DNA of 64,000 nucleotides, from NCBI RefSeq assembly GCF_029211325.2, contig NZ_CP135996.1:2356001-2420000 (forward strand), in the 5' to 3' direction. The notes under the pieces were generated by a model that saw nothing but the letters and a program-made list of their open reading frames with translations, made no database searches and was not told the DNA's origin. The translations under genes were made by a program, and so were the position numbers. Of this stretch, positions 35,696 to 45,097 are shown one piece after another (the stretch's first letter is position 1; every line of letters begins with the position of its first letter). Source of the stretch: Caproicibacterium argilliputei. GTDB taxonomy: Bacteria > Bacillota > Clostridia > Oscillospirales > Acutalibacteraceae.

Positions 35696-36943
35696 TCATC
35701 CCAGTTCGCTTGCCAGCAGCGCCAAGTTCAGTGCTGTAACTAAAATGCCGATTCCCCACAGCAGAATCTTACTGCCGGTTGGATTGGCGTACTTCCCCAT
35801 GACCCGTTTGGAAGAGGTCAGCGCAATCAGCGTAAAAATCGTAAAGGGCAGTTGCAAACTCAACAGCATCTGCGAATAAAGCAGCCCGTCAAAGGGAGAC
35901 TGGATAAACAGTATGATTACCGCCGCAGGAAGCATGGTCAGCAGCACGCCCGCTTTGGTGTGGCTGTCTGCAATATCATACGGTTCGGAAAAAATACCGG
36001 CAAAAATCGAACCACCCGCCATGCCCGCCGTAATGCTGGAAGACAGCCCCGCAAACAGCAACGCTGCTGCAAACAGCACAGACGCGGCGCCGCCGAGCAG
36101 CGGTGTCAGCATACTGCCTGCCTGCGAAAGGTCGGACACCTGCGTACCCTGCTTAAAGAACACTGCCGCAGAAACCAGAATCATAGCGCTGTTGATGGCC
36201 CAGCCAATCAGCATGGAAAGCAGCGTGTCACCGAACTCATACCGAAGCTGTCTGGAGATGACCGCATCATCCTCCAGATTCCACTGCCGGCTTTGAATGA
36301 CTTCCGAGTGCAAAAACAGATTGTGCGGCATGACCACTGCGCCCAGCACACTCATGATGACCGGCAGGGAGCCGGCGGGAAACGACGGCTTGACCCAGCC
36401 CACAGCCGCCGCGCCCCAGTCGATTTTCACCATGCAGATTTCCACCAGAAACGACAGACCAATCACAGAAACGAACCCGATAATAATTTTTTCGATTTTC
36501 GAGTAAGCATTGGTGAACTGCAGCAGCAACGCCACGCCCGTCACCAGCAGTGCACCAATCTTCAGGGGCAGGTGAAACAGCATCTGCAGGGCAATGGCGC
36601 CACCCAAAATCTCTGCCAGCGCCGTCGAAACCGCCGCCAGCATCGCCGTTGCCAGCACCACATTGCGTACCCATGGCTTGAGGTAAGCCGTAGCAGCCTC
36701 AGACAGACATTTTCCGGTCACAATGCCCAGGTGTGCGGCATTGTGCTGCAGCAGAATGAGCATAAAGGTTGAAAGCGTCACCATCCACAAAAGGGAATAG
36801 CCATAACCAGAGCCTGCCGCAATATTGGAAGCCCAGTTACCAGGGTCAATAAATCCAACGGTCACCAGCAGACCCGGCCCTATGTAGCGAAAAAAGCTAA
36901 GCACCCCGCCGCGGGGATGGTGCTCTCCGGAAAAAAGATGCAT
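35696..36943 (-). CDS. mntH: Nramp-family divalent metal transporter
   Basis: 415 residues with about eleven membrane segments. The first metal-binding segment holds GFIDPGNWA (Asp and Asn of the DPGN motif), and the sixth has MPHNLFLHS, with the Met and His of the Nramp MPH motif. These are the ligands for Mn2+/Fe2+ in the family. It imports manganese with protons. AGGAGGAAAC supports the ATG at 36943. A sigma-A promoter and a GTTAG...CTTAC site lie upstream, so metal control is probable. Confidence 0.95.
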   Translation of the reverse strand: MHLFSGEHHPRGGVLSFFRYIGPGLLVTVGFIDPGNWASNIAAGSGYGYSLLWMVTLSTFMLILLQHNAAHLGIVTGKCLSEAATAYLKPWVRNVVLATAMLAAVSTALAEILGGAIALQMLFHLPLKIGALLVTGVALLLQFTNAYSKIEKIIIGFVSVIGLSFLVEICMVKIDWGAAAVGWVKPSFPAGSLPVIMSVLGAVVMPHNLFLHSEVIQSRQWNLEDDAVISRQLRYEFGDTLLSMLIGWAINSAMILVSAAVFFKQGTQVSDLSQAGSMLTPLLGGAASVLFAAALLFAGLSSSITAGMAGGSIFAGIFSEPYDIADSHTKAGVLLTMLPAAVIILFIQSPFDGLLYSQMLLSLQLPFTIFTLIALTSSKRVMGKYANPTGSKILLWGIGILVTALNLALLASELG

Positions 36944-36975
36944 AAGCGAGTTTCCTCCTGTGTTTCCAAAATAAA

Positions 36976-37028
36976 GTTAGCATACGCTTACCCACATCAA
37001 ACATATCATACCGCAGCAGAAAGGTCAA
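36976..37028 (-). promoter_or_regulatory. mntH promoter with candidate metalloregulator operator
   Basis: On the minus strand TTGACC (37023-37028), 17-base spacer, TATGTT (37000-37005). Just downstream lies GTTAGCATACGCTTAC (36976-36991), which is one base away from the GTTAG-N6-CTAAC dyad seen near the DtxR-family gene. A second AT-rich dyad TTTATAA-N6-TTATAAA lies just upstream of the -35 box (about 37032-37051). Confidence 0.65.
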
Positions 37029-37178
37029 GTGGTTTATAATGATTCTTATAAAACTCGACAAAAAATGGCCTAAGTAACTGCTGAATAAAGGGCCAATCAG
37101 AATAGGGTTCAGCTTAAAAGGAAATTCCGACCGTACAGACTTTCGGATTGTTGAAAAACCGCAGCCGTCTTTCAACAG

Positions 37179-37670
37179 CTAATAACCCCTGCACCGCTCG
37201 GCTTGAGCCAGCATGTAGAGGTTTGCGCTTGCGCATAATATGTGCGCCTGTGTTCGGTTTTTAGCAAGGCCCCGGTACCGTACTTTTCGATAACCGAAGA
37301 TTCTTTTGATCACAAAAAAGCATATTCTACTTTGGAACGCACGCGTGACTTCTGATACTCCATATACCGGAACCACCAAATATCCGGGCCGTCTTTCCCC
37401 TTTTTTTACCTAGGGCATTTCCAGGTAACGTTGTTTCTCCGTGTTTTTCGTTGAACTCGGTGCGTCAATGATCGTAGCGTCTACAATTGTCCCGCCATGC
37501 ATCAGCTTTCCGTGACGGTCTAAAAATGACTTTACGCTGTCGAAAAACAGCTTTGTTATTCCGTTATCGTTAAGCAGCTTCCGGAACTTGCAAAGCGTAG
37601 TGGCATCCGGCACCTGCTCTTCTTTCAGAAAGCCAATTCCCATAAAGGCAGTGTCAAGAGAAGTTCGCAA
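37179..37670 (-). pseudogene. IS5-family transposase remnant
   Basis: Two pieces in one frame match the intact IS5 transposase at 46067-47044. The first is QVPDATTLCKFRKLL...GGTIVDATIIDAPSSTKNTEKQR, the second is VIKRIFGYRKVRYRGLAKN...LYMLAQA. The start of the gene is missing, the central catalytic region is deleted, a TAG stop lies at 37410-37412, and a frameshift separates KSRVRSKVEYAF from the C-terminal part. The copy is dead and diverged, so it is an older insertion than the intact one. Confidence 0.85.
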
Positions 37671-37703
37671 TTTTAGGATTTCAGGAATGTAGAACTACAA
37701 TAG

Positions 37704-38730
37704 ATGTTGGACAGTTGAGAAAAAATAGAGACAGGAATGGACGCCATCGGTTATGATTGCGTTGCCCAGCAACAATTATCCGAAAGGAAGTGCCATTCCT
37801 GCATGAACGGTGTAACACAAGACATGAAGTACAGGCTATCCCTAATTTGCTACGCAGAGAAGTTTGGTGTCAGCCGCGCCAGTCGAAAATACAACAGAAG
37901 CCGGTCGTACATTTACTTCTGGAAAGCCCGGTACGACGGGACTCTTTCGTCTCTCGCGAATCACTCGAACCGTCCACACAGCCATCCCAATCAGCATACG
38001 GAAGAAGAGTTGGAACTCATCCGGAATATGCGTCGCAGGAATCCAGAGCTTGGCATGATTGAATTGTGACACCGGCTGCGAAAACGCGATTACCAGCGAT
38101 TCCCGGAAAGCTTGTTCCGTGTCATGCGGCGAATGGGAATGTTCCCCGAACCCAAACCGAAGAAAAAGTATCAGCCAAAGCCATATGAACAGATGACACA
38201 TCCCGGAGAACGCATCCAGATTGACGTAAAGGTCATTCCTCGGCGCTGTATTGCCGACCCGGAGCTTCGTCTGTTTCAGTATACAGCGATTGATGAGTAT
38301 TCGCGTCTGCATTTTCTTGCGGCCTACCCAGAGCAAAGTACCTATTCTTCTGCTGATTTCCTTCAGAAAGCGGTTCGATGGTTTAAACGCCGCGGCATAC
38401 ATGTGGAATGCGTACAGACCGACAATGGCTTTGAATTTACCAATCGCTTTTCCCCATCTAAAAAAACCTGCTGACTCTTTTTGAAGCCACTGCCGCTAAA
38501 ATGCACATTCGTCACAAGCACATTCGGCCTTACACCCCACGGCATAACGGCAAGGTGGAGCGCGCAATCGGAAAGATCAAAAGCGCTTTTATGGCTCTCA
38601 CCGCTTTTATTCCCTTAATGATTGCAATCATCAGCTGTCTGTTCATCTATTCCGCTCAAATAATTTACCGATGCGCCCTCTTCACTGACTCTCTCCTATC
38701 GAATTTCTCCATGCTTACACTGTCCAACAT
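37704..38730 (+). mobile_element. Degraded IS with 12-bp inverted ends
   Basis: Perfect 12-base terminal repeats ATGTTGGACAGT at 37704-37715 and its complement at 38719-38730 bracket a broken integrase-type transposase gene. Total length about 1.03 kb. The element lies next to the IS5 remnant at the left edge of the AT-rich island. The family is IS481/IS3-like by the transposase. Confidence 0.75.
37803..38728 (+). pseudogene. Integrase-core (IS481/IS3-like) transposase, several lesions
   Basis: HTH part (CYAEKFGVSRASRKYNRSRSYIYFWKARYDG) then a DDE core with QIDVKVIP and QTDNGFEF, and TPRHNGKVER near the end. Lesions: a TGA at 38067-38069 in place of a Trp codon, a one-base loss in a run of A near 38460 that shifts the frame, a second shift near 38560, and another TGA for Trp near 38680. 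Restoring these gives a continuous protein of usual size. It cannot make active enzyme. Confidence 0.85.
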
Positions 38731-38801
38731 ATTTGACTAACCTACAGTTCCTAACCCTTCTCGAATTTGCGAGCCTCATTGTACTAAACCCCTGCAAAAA
38801 A

Positions 38802-40469
38802 TCATTTGGAATGACCCGGTTCATTAAATTTTCTCTGGCTTTTTGTCTTGACTTTCGAGCCATTATGTTTCCTTCTGATACGCTTTATTAATGAGAAAAC
38901 TAATATGCAAAAAACTCCAACAATAAATAAGCATTGTGATATTATTTTTATTATTTTGCTCGAGAAAACCGTAAGTATGGTCTGAATAAACGCTAATAAA
39001 CATCCTACAACTGTGAACCAAAGTAAAATACAGTTGAGCTTATCATCAGCTTCACGCTCCATCCTTTCGTTGGCAATATCGGCAACATCGCGTAAATTGC
39101 TCATCTGCTCGTCAAGCTCCGCCTTGTTCGCATTTATGTATAATTGTTCTCTGATAAGCGCGTAAATCTCTACGCCCTGCTCTTGGACGGTCGCCTCCGT
39201 GATAAACAGTTGATTTTGCGCTATGACGTATTTTTTCTGAAGCTCTTCAATTTTTTCCAAATGATTTTTTGTTGTTTTTCGCTTATCTTCCTTAAGCTCA
39301 TTTGACACTTTGGACGCTTTTGCCGAAAGCGCTAAAATAGTTGCACGCTGTGCCAAGACAAGAATAGCAAGCTGAATGTACATGGTTAGAAATGAGTTAT
39401 AAACATGTATCAAATCAGCAGATTCCCCTGTAAAACAAATCATAGAATGATGCGTACAGGCATATAATGTGCCATAGTCAATCCATCTGTCATAAACGCA
39501 TTTTTTAAGAAGCTCTTTTTTCATTCTTCGGCTTACACAGGTAATTTCGTTTTCAATAAAAATTGTTTTGTAAAAATCATCAGAAAATTTATGGTCCTTC
39601 ATATAGCAATCATTTAAGTAAGAATATTCGCCGCTTTCACCGATGGGTATCCATTCGGTTAAGCCTTGTAAAGCTTTGGCATCTCTGATAAGACAGCAAA
39701 CAAACATTCTGTCGTCAACACACGGCTGTATAAAAAATTTATTAACATCAACATTAACTTTTTTTGTGGTAACTTGAAGTCCTCCGTTTTCCAGCCCGCC
39801 CCCGTCAATAAGCTTCTTAATGGGGCTCATAACATAAGTTAACGACATTTTATTTTTTGCGCTTTCAAAGGATTCATCAAGTTCTGCTAGGGTTTGCTTA
39901 TAATTTTCACACGCAAAATCATCATCGCAAAACTTAATTTTTATCTCGTCGGCGCAAAGAGTATGACTTGTACCATCTGGGATGTACGGCATATTTATTC
40001 TGCGACCATATTCGTTGATTTTATTGACTTCTTTAAGGGTCTTATAGTTATAATTTTCAAGCTCGAATATAAGAATTGCAACACCACTTTCATAAATATT
40101 AAGCTTTATATCAAAGATGTCAAGCACCATATCTGATTGATTCTTTACAATGATATATTTACCGATTTTATTTGAATATCTGTCTTTATATTTATATCTG
40201 AAGCTGTGAACGGCGCCATCATTTCTTGAATTAAATAAAATGGCTCTTGCCGGCTCTGTAAAATATTGATAGGCGGCATAATCCAAATGCCACTCATCTT
40301 TACACCTGTTTCCCGGTATTTCTTCACCATTCCAGTTTGTATCAATCCAACGTTTTCCGATGTCTAATATCTTCTTAAAATCGTTCCATTCAGTTTCTCC
40401 GCCGTTATCCCACAAAAACGGGAACAAAAACGTATGATAGCTATACGGCAGCATTTTTTCGTTTTCCAT
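38802..40469 (-). CDS. CorA-like membrane protein at the end of the cmr operon (candidate CRISPR effector)
   Basis: 555 residues. A large N-terminal soluble domain, a long helical/coiled-coil stretch (about 370-475), then exactly two membrane helices at about 480-502 and 509-528 with a short loop and a very basic tail. This is the shape of CorA-type channels, but no GMN motif is visible in the loop. CorA-like proteins accompany type III-B operons in other bacteria and are membrane effectors gated by a nucleotide messenger made by Cas10. TGAGG precedes the ATG at 40469, eight bases after the cmr6 stop; a GTG at 40499 is also in frame. Assignment rests on architecture and context. Confidence 0.7.
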   Translation of the reverse strand: MENEKMLPYSYHTFLFPFLWDNGGETEWNDFKKILDIGKRWIDTNWNGEEIPGNRCKDEWHLDYAAYQYFTEPARAILFNSRNDGAVHSFRYKYKDRYSNKIGKYIIVKNQSDMVLDIFDIKLNIYESGVAILIFELENYNYKTLKEVNKINEYGRRINMPYIPDGTSHTLCADEIKIKFCDDDFACENYKQTLAELDESFESAKNKMSLTYVMSPIKKLIDGGGLENGGLQVTTKKVNVDVNKFFIQPCVDDRMFVCCLIRDAKALQGLTEWIPIGESGEYSYLNDCYMKDHKFSDDFYKTIFIENEITCVSRRMKKELLKKCVYDRWIDYGTLYACTHHSMICFTGESADLIHVYNSFLTMYIQLAILVLAQRATILALSAKASKVSNELKEDKRKTTKNHLEKIEELQKKYVIAQNQLFITEATVQEQGVEIYALIREQLYINANKAELDEQMSNLRDVADIANERMEREADDKLNCILLWFTVVGCLLAFIQTILTVFSSKIIKIISQCLFIVGVFCILVFSLIKRIRRKHNGSKVKTKSQRKFNEPGHSK

Positions 40470-40477
40470 TTCAGGCC

Positions 40478-41299
40478 TCACTTTTTCTTTGAATTGCACT
40501 TATTGCAAAATTGATAAACCTTGTTTGTTTTTTTATTAAATCCTGTTTTTGCTCCGCATTTTTGGCATACTCCTTCAACCGCTATTTCCTCTGTTTCCTC
40601 CATTGCGCCATAACCGACATTGGTTTTCGCGCCGACTCCAAGCGTTAGTATAATGTTTTTGAAAGCATCTAAGAGAGCCTCAGAATCAACTCCGCTGAAA
40701 TTATTCCACCTGTCGAAGCCAAACCGAAACATATAAACAACCTCCGGCAAGACCTTAAGCATAGTCAGAGGAATTGGATTTTCAAGCAAATCCGGATAAT
40801 GAGGTGTGATGTTGTCCAAGCCGAAAAGATGGTTGCTTTCATTCGCCCTAACGGGGATTGCGTCGTAAAAAATAATTTTTTCCGTTCCTTCAGCAAATAT
40901 TTTTTTAGTAAGCTCGGTTATTTCAATATTTCCCAATAATTTGCTCACAAATTCCCCATAATTGTCAAACGCACTTCGGAGAATGCCTTTAATCGTGCTT
41001 CCAGGAATAATCGGCAAGACGGTTACATAATCGAGAGTAAAGCCAAGTTTGATTTCTTTTTTGCTTTCTTTATCGATATTATTGCCCGCCGCGTGAGTGT
41101 TTCCGATTCCGATAAGCAATCCTGGGTAGGTCGTTTTCAAGCGAAAACTATGCGTTGGAAAAAGAATATTTTTTTCGGAAAGATTAAAAGCCCTTTCGCA
41201 CAAATCCTTGTTGCACTTGTCGTAGTTCTTGTCGTTTGATTCGTCATAATAAGCCTTGTAAAACAAATAGTTAAGATTCCTTTTGCTTGAGTTCACCAT
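40478..41299 (-). CDS. cmr6: Type III-B RAMP protein Cmr6
   Basis: 273 residues. RAMP features: PIIPGSTIKGILRSAF at about 95-110, and the glycine-rich LGVGAKTNVGYG near the C-terminus. The last 40 residues form an extra zinc ribbon with CQKCGAKT and CNKCNS. In Cmr complexes Cmr6 sits near the crRNA 3' end next to Cmr1. GGGAGAAAAAG precedes the ATG. Fourteen bases separate it from cmr5. Confidence 0.92.
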   Translation of the reverse strand: MVNSSKRNLNYLFYKAYYDESNDKNYDKCNKDLCERAFNLSEKNILFPTHSFRLKTTYPGLLIGIGNTHAAGNNIDKESKKEIKLGFTLDYVTVLPIIPGSTIKGILRSAFDNYGEFVSKLLGNIEITELTKKIFAEGTEKIIFYDAIPVRANESNHLFGLDNITPHYPDLLENPIPLTMLKVLPEVVYMFRFGFDRWNNFSGVDSEALLDAFKNIILTLGVGAKTNVGYGAMEETEEIAVEGVCQKCGAKTGFNKKTNKVYQFCNKCNSKKK

Positions 41300-41312
41300 C
41301 GGCTTTTTCTCC

Positions 41313-41687
41313 CTATTCCAAAGTGTAAAGGTTCATAGCAAGCTTTAAAGCTATTGCCGCGTTTAGAATATCTTCCTTAAGCTTCTTGCCATTGGATTTT
41401 TGACTAATAAGCTCGAACAGCGTATTCGCATTGCTGATTTGCTTTGAATATTCATCTTTGATTAACAAAAAAATCCCATTCATCAACTTTTTTCGCTCGA
41501 CTGCGGCATTTCCGTTATCGCTGAAAAAGCAGACCGCCGAAAGCAGGCTTCCCATTGAAATAGCCGCACCGAATGACGCAATCTGTCCTCGCCACGCTTT
41601 ATCAATTTTGCCGTCTTTTGCAATTTCAACTTTGGCTAAAATATCATACGCACGAGGAATAAGCGCGTCAACTTTTCGCTTGTTCAT
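41313..41687 (-). CDS. cmr5: Type III-B small subunit Cmr5
   Basis: 124 residues, all-helical as expected for the Cmr small subunit (KVDALIPRAYDILAKVEIAKDGKIDKAWRGQIASFGAAISMGSLLSAVCFF). It forms the inner filament next to the target RNA together with the C-terminus of Cas10. Start ATG overlaps the cmr4 stop by four bases (ATGA), so the two are coupled. Confidence 0.92.
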   Translation of the reverse strand: MNKRKVDALIPRAYDILAKVEIAKDGKIDKAWRGQIASFGAAISMGSLLSAVCFFSDNGNAAVERKKLMNGIFLLIKDEYSKQISNANTLFELISQKSNGKKLKEDILNAAIALKLAMNLYTLE

Positions 41688-42463
41688 ACCTCTACCTCCG
41701 TGACTGTTGTATAGCCGTTTCCAACGCTTGCATTGCCGCCGAACTGAACCGGCGAAGCTTCTAATTTTTCTTTAAATTCAGCAAAAAGCTGGTCGTCGTC
41801 GGGAACAAGAATTGCAAAATAGAAAATGCTTTTGTGAGGAACAAGCTCTTCATACCAGAGATTTTTGCTTATTCCTCCATCATCTAGGAAGTTTCGGGCG
41901 CGGACGGGAAGCGCAAAGTCCTGCAAACTGTTAAAAACGACGAAATCCTCCTTAAAAATAGATTTTTTAGAACTAGTTTTCTTTAAAACAGTCGGCTTCC
42001 CCTCGACCTCAACTTTATCTCCATCAAAAAAACTGCCTATTAAATTTTCATATCCACTCTTAAGTTTAAGCCCATCCAAAAGGGATTTAAACGAATCCAA
42101 AACATCGTATGAAGTTGCGAGGACATAAGGCTTTTCGCCATCTGAAACTCTAAGCGGACGCGCAAGACAAACGGCTGTGAAAAATTTATATGCGCCTTCC
42201 TTTGTAGTTTTTTTCTTGCTGCCATCTGCGTCTGTTGTTTCAATTTCGCCGCCGAAAACTTGCTTAGTATATTTTGATTCCTTTCCCCAAATTCCCTCAA
42301 AATGCTGTTTTAACGCACCTTTAACTCCAGATGATTGAATAATCGGCACGTCCTGCAAAACTGTATCCTTCTGTACCTCGTTGTCGATAATGTTGTAATT
42401 TGCCTCGCCGTTTCCTACATGCATATCAGTCAGGCATTCAATCTTAAAAATATGTGGTTTCAT
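41684..42463 (-). CDS. cmr4: Type III-B backbone RAMP, target-RNA nuclease Cmr4
   Basis: 259 residues. The N-terminal RAMP strand with MHVGNGEANYNIID corresponds to LHVGSG..G.VD of the family; D27 is the probable active-site Asp for cutting target RNA every six bases. IIQSSGVKGALKQHF and the glycine-rich FGGNASVGNGYT near the end are the other RAMP motifs. Several copies line the crRNA. AAAGGAG precedes the ATG, which overlaps the cmr3 stop by four bases. Confidence 0.93.
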   Translation of the reverse strand: MKPHIFKIECLTDMHVGNGEANYNIIDNEVQKDTVLQDVPIIQSSGVKGALKQHFEGIWGKESKYTKQVFGGEIETTDADGSKKKTTKEGAYKFFTAVCLARPLRVSDGEKPYVLATSYDVLDSFKSLLDGLKLKSGYENLIGSFFDGDKVEVEGKPTVLKKTSSKKSIFKEDFVVFNSLQDFALPVRARNFLDDGGISKNLWYEELVPHKSIFYFAILVPDDDQLFAEFKEKLEASPVQFGGNASVGNGYTTVTEVEV

Positions 42464-43566
42464 AGGTTTTCTCCTTTAAAAATAATGTTGTTGAATCCGG
42501 CAATTTTCGCATGAGATGTATCGAATTTTTTTATCAAATCAGTATTTTTTTTCGCGTAAAAAATACTACCGGCTTTTATAAGCTTAATCGTCATCGAATA
42601 GCGCTTAAATCTGTTTTTAATATCAGTTTTTGTAAAGTCGGTAACAAAGCCGCGAAAGTCCTTGGTTTCAGCATTTACAAAGCAAAAATTTTTATAAAAA
42701 TCACGGACGTTTTCATAAATTTCATTTAAATATAAATCAGATTGAGCATATAAAATATGCGGCTGTAAAAGCTCTTTTGTTTTATCTGTTGGCTCTGAAA
42801 AAATGTTTTCATCAACATCTCCATATGTATCAACAGAAAAAGGTGATTTCCCCTGTCCTAAATAAACAATTTTTTGCTTGATATATTCGCCGGTCTGTGC
42901 GCCACGTTTGTTTTCGTCAAAATATGCAAAAAAGCCAAAGGAAAAGCCTTTTTTAAGCATTTTATATTCGCGCTTGAAAAAGGCTTCAATGTCACCTTTT
43001 TTGTAAATTCCCACTCTGGGAACGCTTTTTAGCAAATCCATGCAGATTTCCCCGTTATCAACACGCATCCAGCCCCCGATATTGCCTCTTTTCGCATTAT
43101 AATCTTCAGGAAATTTTTTCAGCCCGTCAGTTGTTTCGACTTCTTTATAATAGTCTGAATCTGTTTTAAAAGGAGTGTAGATAATTTTGCCGTCATCGCC
43201 TACATTTGAATTCGAGTTGTGATCCGAGGGCGTTGGAATGTAGAGTTTATTGTCGTTATCAACGATATAAAGCGGCGAAATTTTCTCGATACAGCCAAAG
43301 CTTTTGCTGTTATCAAGCAGGTTAAAGCTTGTTGAACCGGCATTGTTTAAGCGTGGCTTATCAGCGTATTTTTCATTACTGCTTTTCTTTCTCGTATCGC
43401 TCATCATCATAAATCGCAAAACCCCGAAAAGCGTCGTCTGCGTCGGAACATCAAGCGACCTTATGTAATAATGGGTGTTTTGCTCTCCTATTTCAAAGAC
43501 ACGTTCGCCGCCGAGAAAATACGGTTCTAACGGAGTGAGCTTTATAAAAATAACTTTATTAATCAT
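42460..43566 (-). CDS. cmr3: Type III-B RAMP protein Cmr3
   Basis: 368 residues: FIKLTPLEPYFLGGERVFEIG at the N-terminus and SLDVPTQTTLFGVLRFMMM are characteristic of Cmr3, which binds the crRNA 5' tag and anchors Cas10. The ATG at 43566 lies inside the last codons of cmr2 (eight-base overlap). An in-frame codon at 43677 would extend deep into cmr2 and is not used. Confidence 0.9.
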   Translation of the reverse strand: MINKVIFIKLTPLEPYFLGGERVFEIGEQNTHYYIRSLDVPTQTTLFGVLRFMMMSDTRKKSSNEKYADKPRLNNAGSTSFNLLDNSKSFGCIEKISPLYIVDNDNKLYIPTPSDHNSNSNVGDDGKIIYTPFKTDSDYYKEVETTDGLKKFPEDYNAKRGNIGGWMRVDNGEICMDLLKSVPRVGIYKKGDIEAFFKREYKMLKKGFSFGFFAYFDENKRGAQTGEYIKQKIVYLGQGKSPFSVDTYGDVDENIFSEPTDKTKELLQPHILYAQSDLYLNEIYENVRDFYKNFCFVNAETKDFRGFVTDFTKTDIKNRFKRYSMTIKLIKAGSIFYAKKNTDLIKKFDTSHAKIAGFNNIIFKGENL

Positions 43567-45097
43567 CGTTTTCCTCACCGTCCTCTCCCCAAAACTTCGC
43601 AAACCTAAGCATTTGATCAAGCATTTCAAGCCGTAATTGCCGCCTGATTTCTTCTTTCGATTTTTCTTTATGTTCATTCAGCCTATGGTCAACAAGCAGC
43701 TCGGTTGGTTCTAAAGCTTCATAAAGTTCGCGAACCCTATTTAAAATGTCCTCGTAATGATTGTGAATATCATCGTCAAAGGTATTGGCAAAAACACTTT
43801 TTAGTGCATCTGCGTCGGTTGCTTGGGCATGAATAAAAAGCATTTTATACTTCCAAATTTTATCCTTAATTGATTGAAGGACTTCACCATTTTCGTGCAG
43901 TTTCATAAGCTCAATAAGCTTTTCTGTCACGTTGCTTTTATTAAATTTGTCTAAAATAAATTCAACCGATTTTCCACTGTGCTTTTGAAGGGAAACGGAA
44001 ACAGAGTTTTTCCCGCCTTTTCCGTCTTTTTCATATACTTTTTTAGAAAGCTGAAAAAGCTGATAATTCGCCTCGTCAAACGCTTCATAAAGCGGATATT
44101 TAAAATAGCGTATAACAACTCCTGCCGAAAGCGTCGGCTTGTCCTCTCCTTTACCAAAATGGCACTCGAACTTATTTTTTAAGTCATCCATTAAATCGAT
44201 TATTGTGCGTTCGCCGTTTTCTTTATCCTTCAGCGGCGCAATGAAAAGCAAGTCGTCGCCGCCGGCATAAATCGGTATTCCTCCATAATCTTTAATCAAA
44301 TTTGCCGAATCCGAGCAATAAGCAAAGCATTTTTCAGAAAATTTGCGTTCTTCACCGCTTTCAAGTTTCTCAATATATTTGCCAAAGCCATCTCCGTCAG
44401 TTTTTACAATCGCATAGTAAGAGTTTATTTTTTTGCGTTTTCGACTGCTTTTTGTTTCAGAGCGTCGACCTGTTATATCCTCCATATCCGGCAGGCGTCC
44501 TTTGCCATTTTTGCCTGCTGCATTCGGAAAAGGCCAATTTCCATCGCTCATTTTATCTCTTATTTTGGTTTTTATTGTGATATTCTGATTATTTTTAGAG
44601 CTGTCCAAAAGCTCTTTTACTGGGCTTTCCCCACCTATTGGAAATGTCTTTTCAAGTTCTATCGGGTCGAGATATTTTGAGCATTCCAAAAGGGGCTGTT
44701 TGTCGCAGCTAAACACAACCGCATGAAGCTGTAGATAATCTCTAAACCAGTCTTTTTGACTGCCGTTATCGCTGAATATCATTGACAAGTCAGCGCAGAT
44801 TTCATTAAAAGCTTCATCAAGTTCTTTAAGTGCGGAATCAGCGTCACTTGGAATAAAAACAATTCTGTCGTGGTATCGTCCGATTCCGTCTGAAGCAGCT
44901 TTTTTATTATCAAAATACGGAGAAATTATATTTTCAGGCTTTTCCGTTATTCCATTGGCAACTATAATTTCGCAAAGCCTTTTTGATATGTAAGAAAACA
45001 TATAGCTTGCCGCCCAAAGTCCAGCAGGGGAGCTTGTAAGGGTGATTGTGTCGTAGATGGGGCCGATTGTTATAGCAATGTAGGTTTGGTTAGTCAT
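43559..45097 (-). CDS. cmr2: Type III-B Cas10/Cmr2, cyclase-active, without HD nuclease domain
   Basis: 512 residues, short for Cas10. The frame starts directly with the first palm-like domain (YIAITIGPIYDTITLTSSPAGLWAASYMFSYISKRLC), so the N-terminal HD DNase domain is absent. The second palm domain is complete: KTDGDGFGKYIEK at about 232-244 and the catalytic YAGGDDLLF with GGDD at 279-282. It should therefore make a nucleotide second messenger on target-RNA binding but not cut DNA. GGTGGAGGTGAAC precedes the ATG, which overlaps the cmr1 stop by four bases. Central gene of the operon. Confidence 0.95.
   Translation of the reverse strand: MTNQTYIAITIGPIYDTITLTSSPAGLWAASYMFSYISKRLCEIIVANGITEKPENIISPYFDNKKAASDGIGRYHDRIVFIPSDADSALKELDEAFNEICADLSMIFSDNGSQKDWFRDYLQLHAVVFSCDKQPLLECSKYLDPIELEKTFPIGGESPVKELLDSSKNNQNITIKTKIRDKMSDGNWPFPNAAGKNGKGRLPDMEDITGRRSETKSSRKRKKINSYYAIVKTDGDGFGKYIEKLESGEERKFSEKCFAYCSDSANLIKDYGGIPIYAGGDDLLFIAPLKDKENGERTIIDLMDDLKNKFECHFGKGEDKPTLSAGVVIRYFKYPLYEAFDEANYQLFQLSKKVYEKDGKGGKNSVSVSLQKHSGKSVEFILDKFNKSNVTEKLIELMKLHENGEVLQSIKDKIWKYKMLFIHAQATDADALKSVFANTFDDDIHNHYEDILNRVRELYEALEPTELLVDHRLNEHKEKSKEEIRRQLRLEMLDQMLRFAKFWGEDGEENDD

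Noticed and set aside
36960..37060. Mn2+ riboswitch (yybP-ykoY) before mntH
   Set aside because: The leader is only about 55 bases and lacks the conserved riboswitch stems; a protein operator fits better.
38440..38475. Programmed frameshift at the A-run of the IS481/IS3-like transposase
   Set aside because: The gene also has in-frame stops and another shift, so decay is the simpler explanation.
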